From Oscillospiraceae bacterium (GTDB lineage: Bacteria; Bacillota; Clostridia; Oscillospirales; Ruminococcaceae): DNA of 52,296 bases. Below are positions 52,142 to 52,296 of the stretch, one piece after another (position 1 is the stretch's first letter; the number at the start of each line of letters is the position of its first letter). The position numbers and the translations under genes are program-made. The stretch covers positions 1 through 52,296 of the forward strand of contig JAFXJT010000067.1 in NCBI GenBank assembly GCA_017532085.1, read 5' to 3'. The notes under the pieces are model-generated. The model had not been told where the DNA came from. It saw only the letters and a program-made list of their open reading frames with translations, and made no database searches.

Positions 52142-52276
52142 TCAGAATTCCTGGTTGTTCTGATTTCTGTTCTGAGAGTTATTCTGTTTCTTGTTCTGAC
52201 CGGGATTGTTCTGCTTGTTGTTGCTGTTCTGCTGGTTCTGACTGTTCTGGTTGAACTGATTGTTCTGCTGATTCAT
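52142..52276 (-). CDS. Asn/Gln-rich 44-residue micro-protein
   Basis: The frame runs from ATG at 52276 to TGA at 52142-52144. GGAG lies seven bases before the ATG. Of 44 residues, 18 are Asn and 13 are Gln (70%); the rest are mainly Ser, Lys and single Pro, Gly, Arg, Phe and Glu. It opens MNQQNNQFNQ and ends NQNNQEF. There are no hydrophobic segments or cysteines. The composition recalls gamma-type small acid-soluble spore proteins, but their TEFASET motif is absent. The function is unknown. The promoter would lie beyond the window edge. Confidence 0.7.
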   Translation of the reverse strand: MNQQNNQFNQNSQNQQNSNNKQNNPGQNKKQNNSQNRNQNNQEF

Positions 52277-52296
52277 AAGAATGCTCCATTTCTCCG

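Overview
The window looks like chromosomal DNA of a low-to-mid GC anaerobic Firmicute, most probably a Ruminococcus-like member of the Oscillospiraceae. The evidence is two secreted proteins with type I dockerins (a cellulosome trait), the complete HydE-HydG-HydF set for [FeFe]-hydrogenase maturation, a T-box leader on thrS, AGGAGG-type ribosome binding sites, and SigA-type promoters that nearly all have a 17-bp spacer. There is no phage, transposon, integrase or CRISPR array. I infer the genus from gene content only.

Left part (1-9112): a secreted GH30-type glycosidase with two F5/8C (discoidin) modules and a dockerin. It converges on a minus-strand operon of response regulator, histidine kinase, ABC ATPase and a large two-unit FtsX permease, the layout of a BceRS/BceAB-like envelope-stress or peptide-sensing module. 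That operon shares a back-to-back promoter with a YfcE-type phosphoesterase. Next (9113-13925): a perfect promoter, a leader of about 245 nt ending in an intrinsic terminator, then hydE, hydG, hydF and a metallo-beta-lactamase-fold protein. The leader is an uncharacterised attenuator or riboswitch candidate.

Middle (13990-36872, all minus strand): tRNA-Leu(UAA), T-box-controlled thrS, a sugar-binding/GGDEF-like/AraC fusion regulator, an AI-2E-family membrane protein with polyphosphate kinase, a GH130 phosphorylase, then a run of ftsE, ftsX, an M23 murein hydrolase, a CtpA-type protease, GH95 and a membrane-anchored GH26. These are followed by a PucR/CdaR-type regulator, argS, a DUF1934 protein and a strongly diverged D-Ala-D-Ala ligase-like ATP-grasp enzyme. 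Five genes in this stretch start with TTG behind strong ribosome binding sites.

Right part (36995-52296): tex, a dockerin-bearing Cthe_2159-like beta-helix protein, and a 1803-residue protein with four blocks of BspA-like leucine-rich repeats, a central array of exact ten-residue repeats and a 47-residue tandem repeat, but no signal peptide. Then come the Asp23/FakA pair, queH, a serC - small membrane protein - serA operon with a structured leader, and at the right edge a 44-residue protein that is 70% Asn plus Gln.

The most promising undescribed items are the hydEGF leader RNA, the decapeptide-repeat LRR protein, the diverged Ddl-like enzyme and the Asn/Gln-rich micro-protein.
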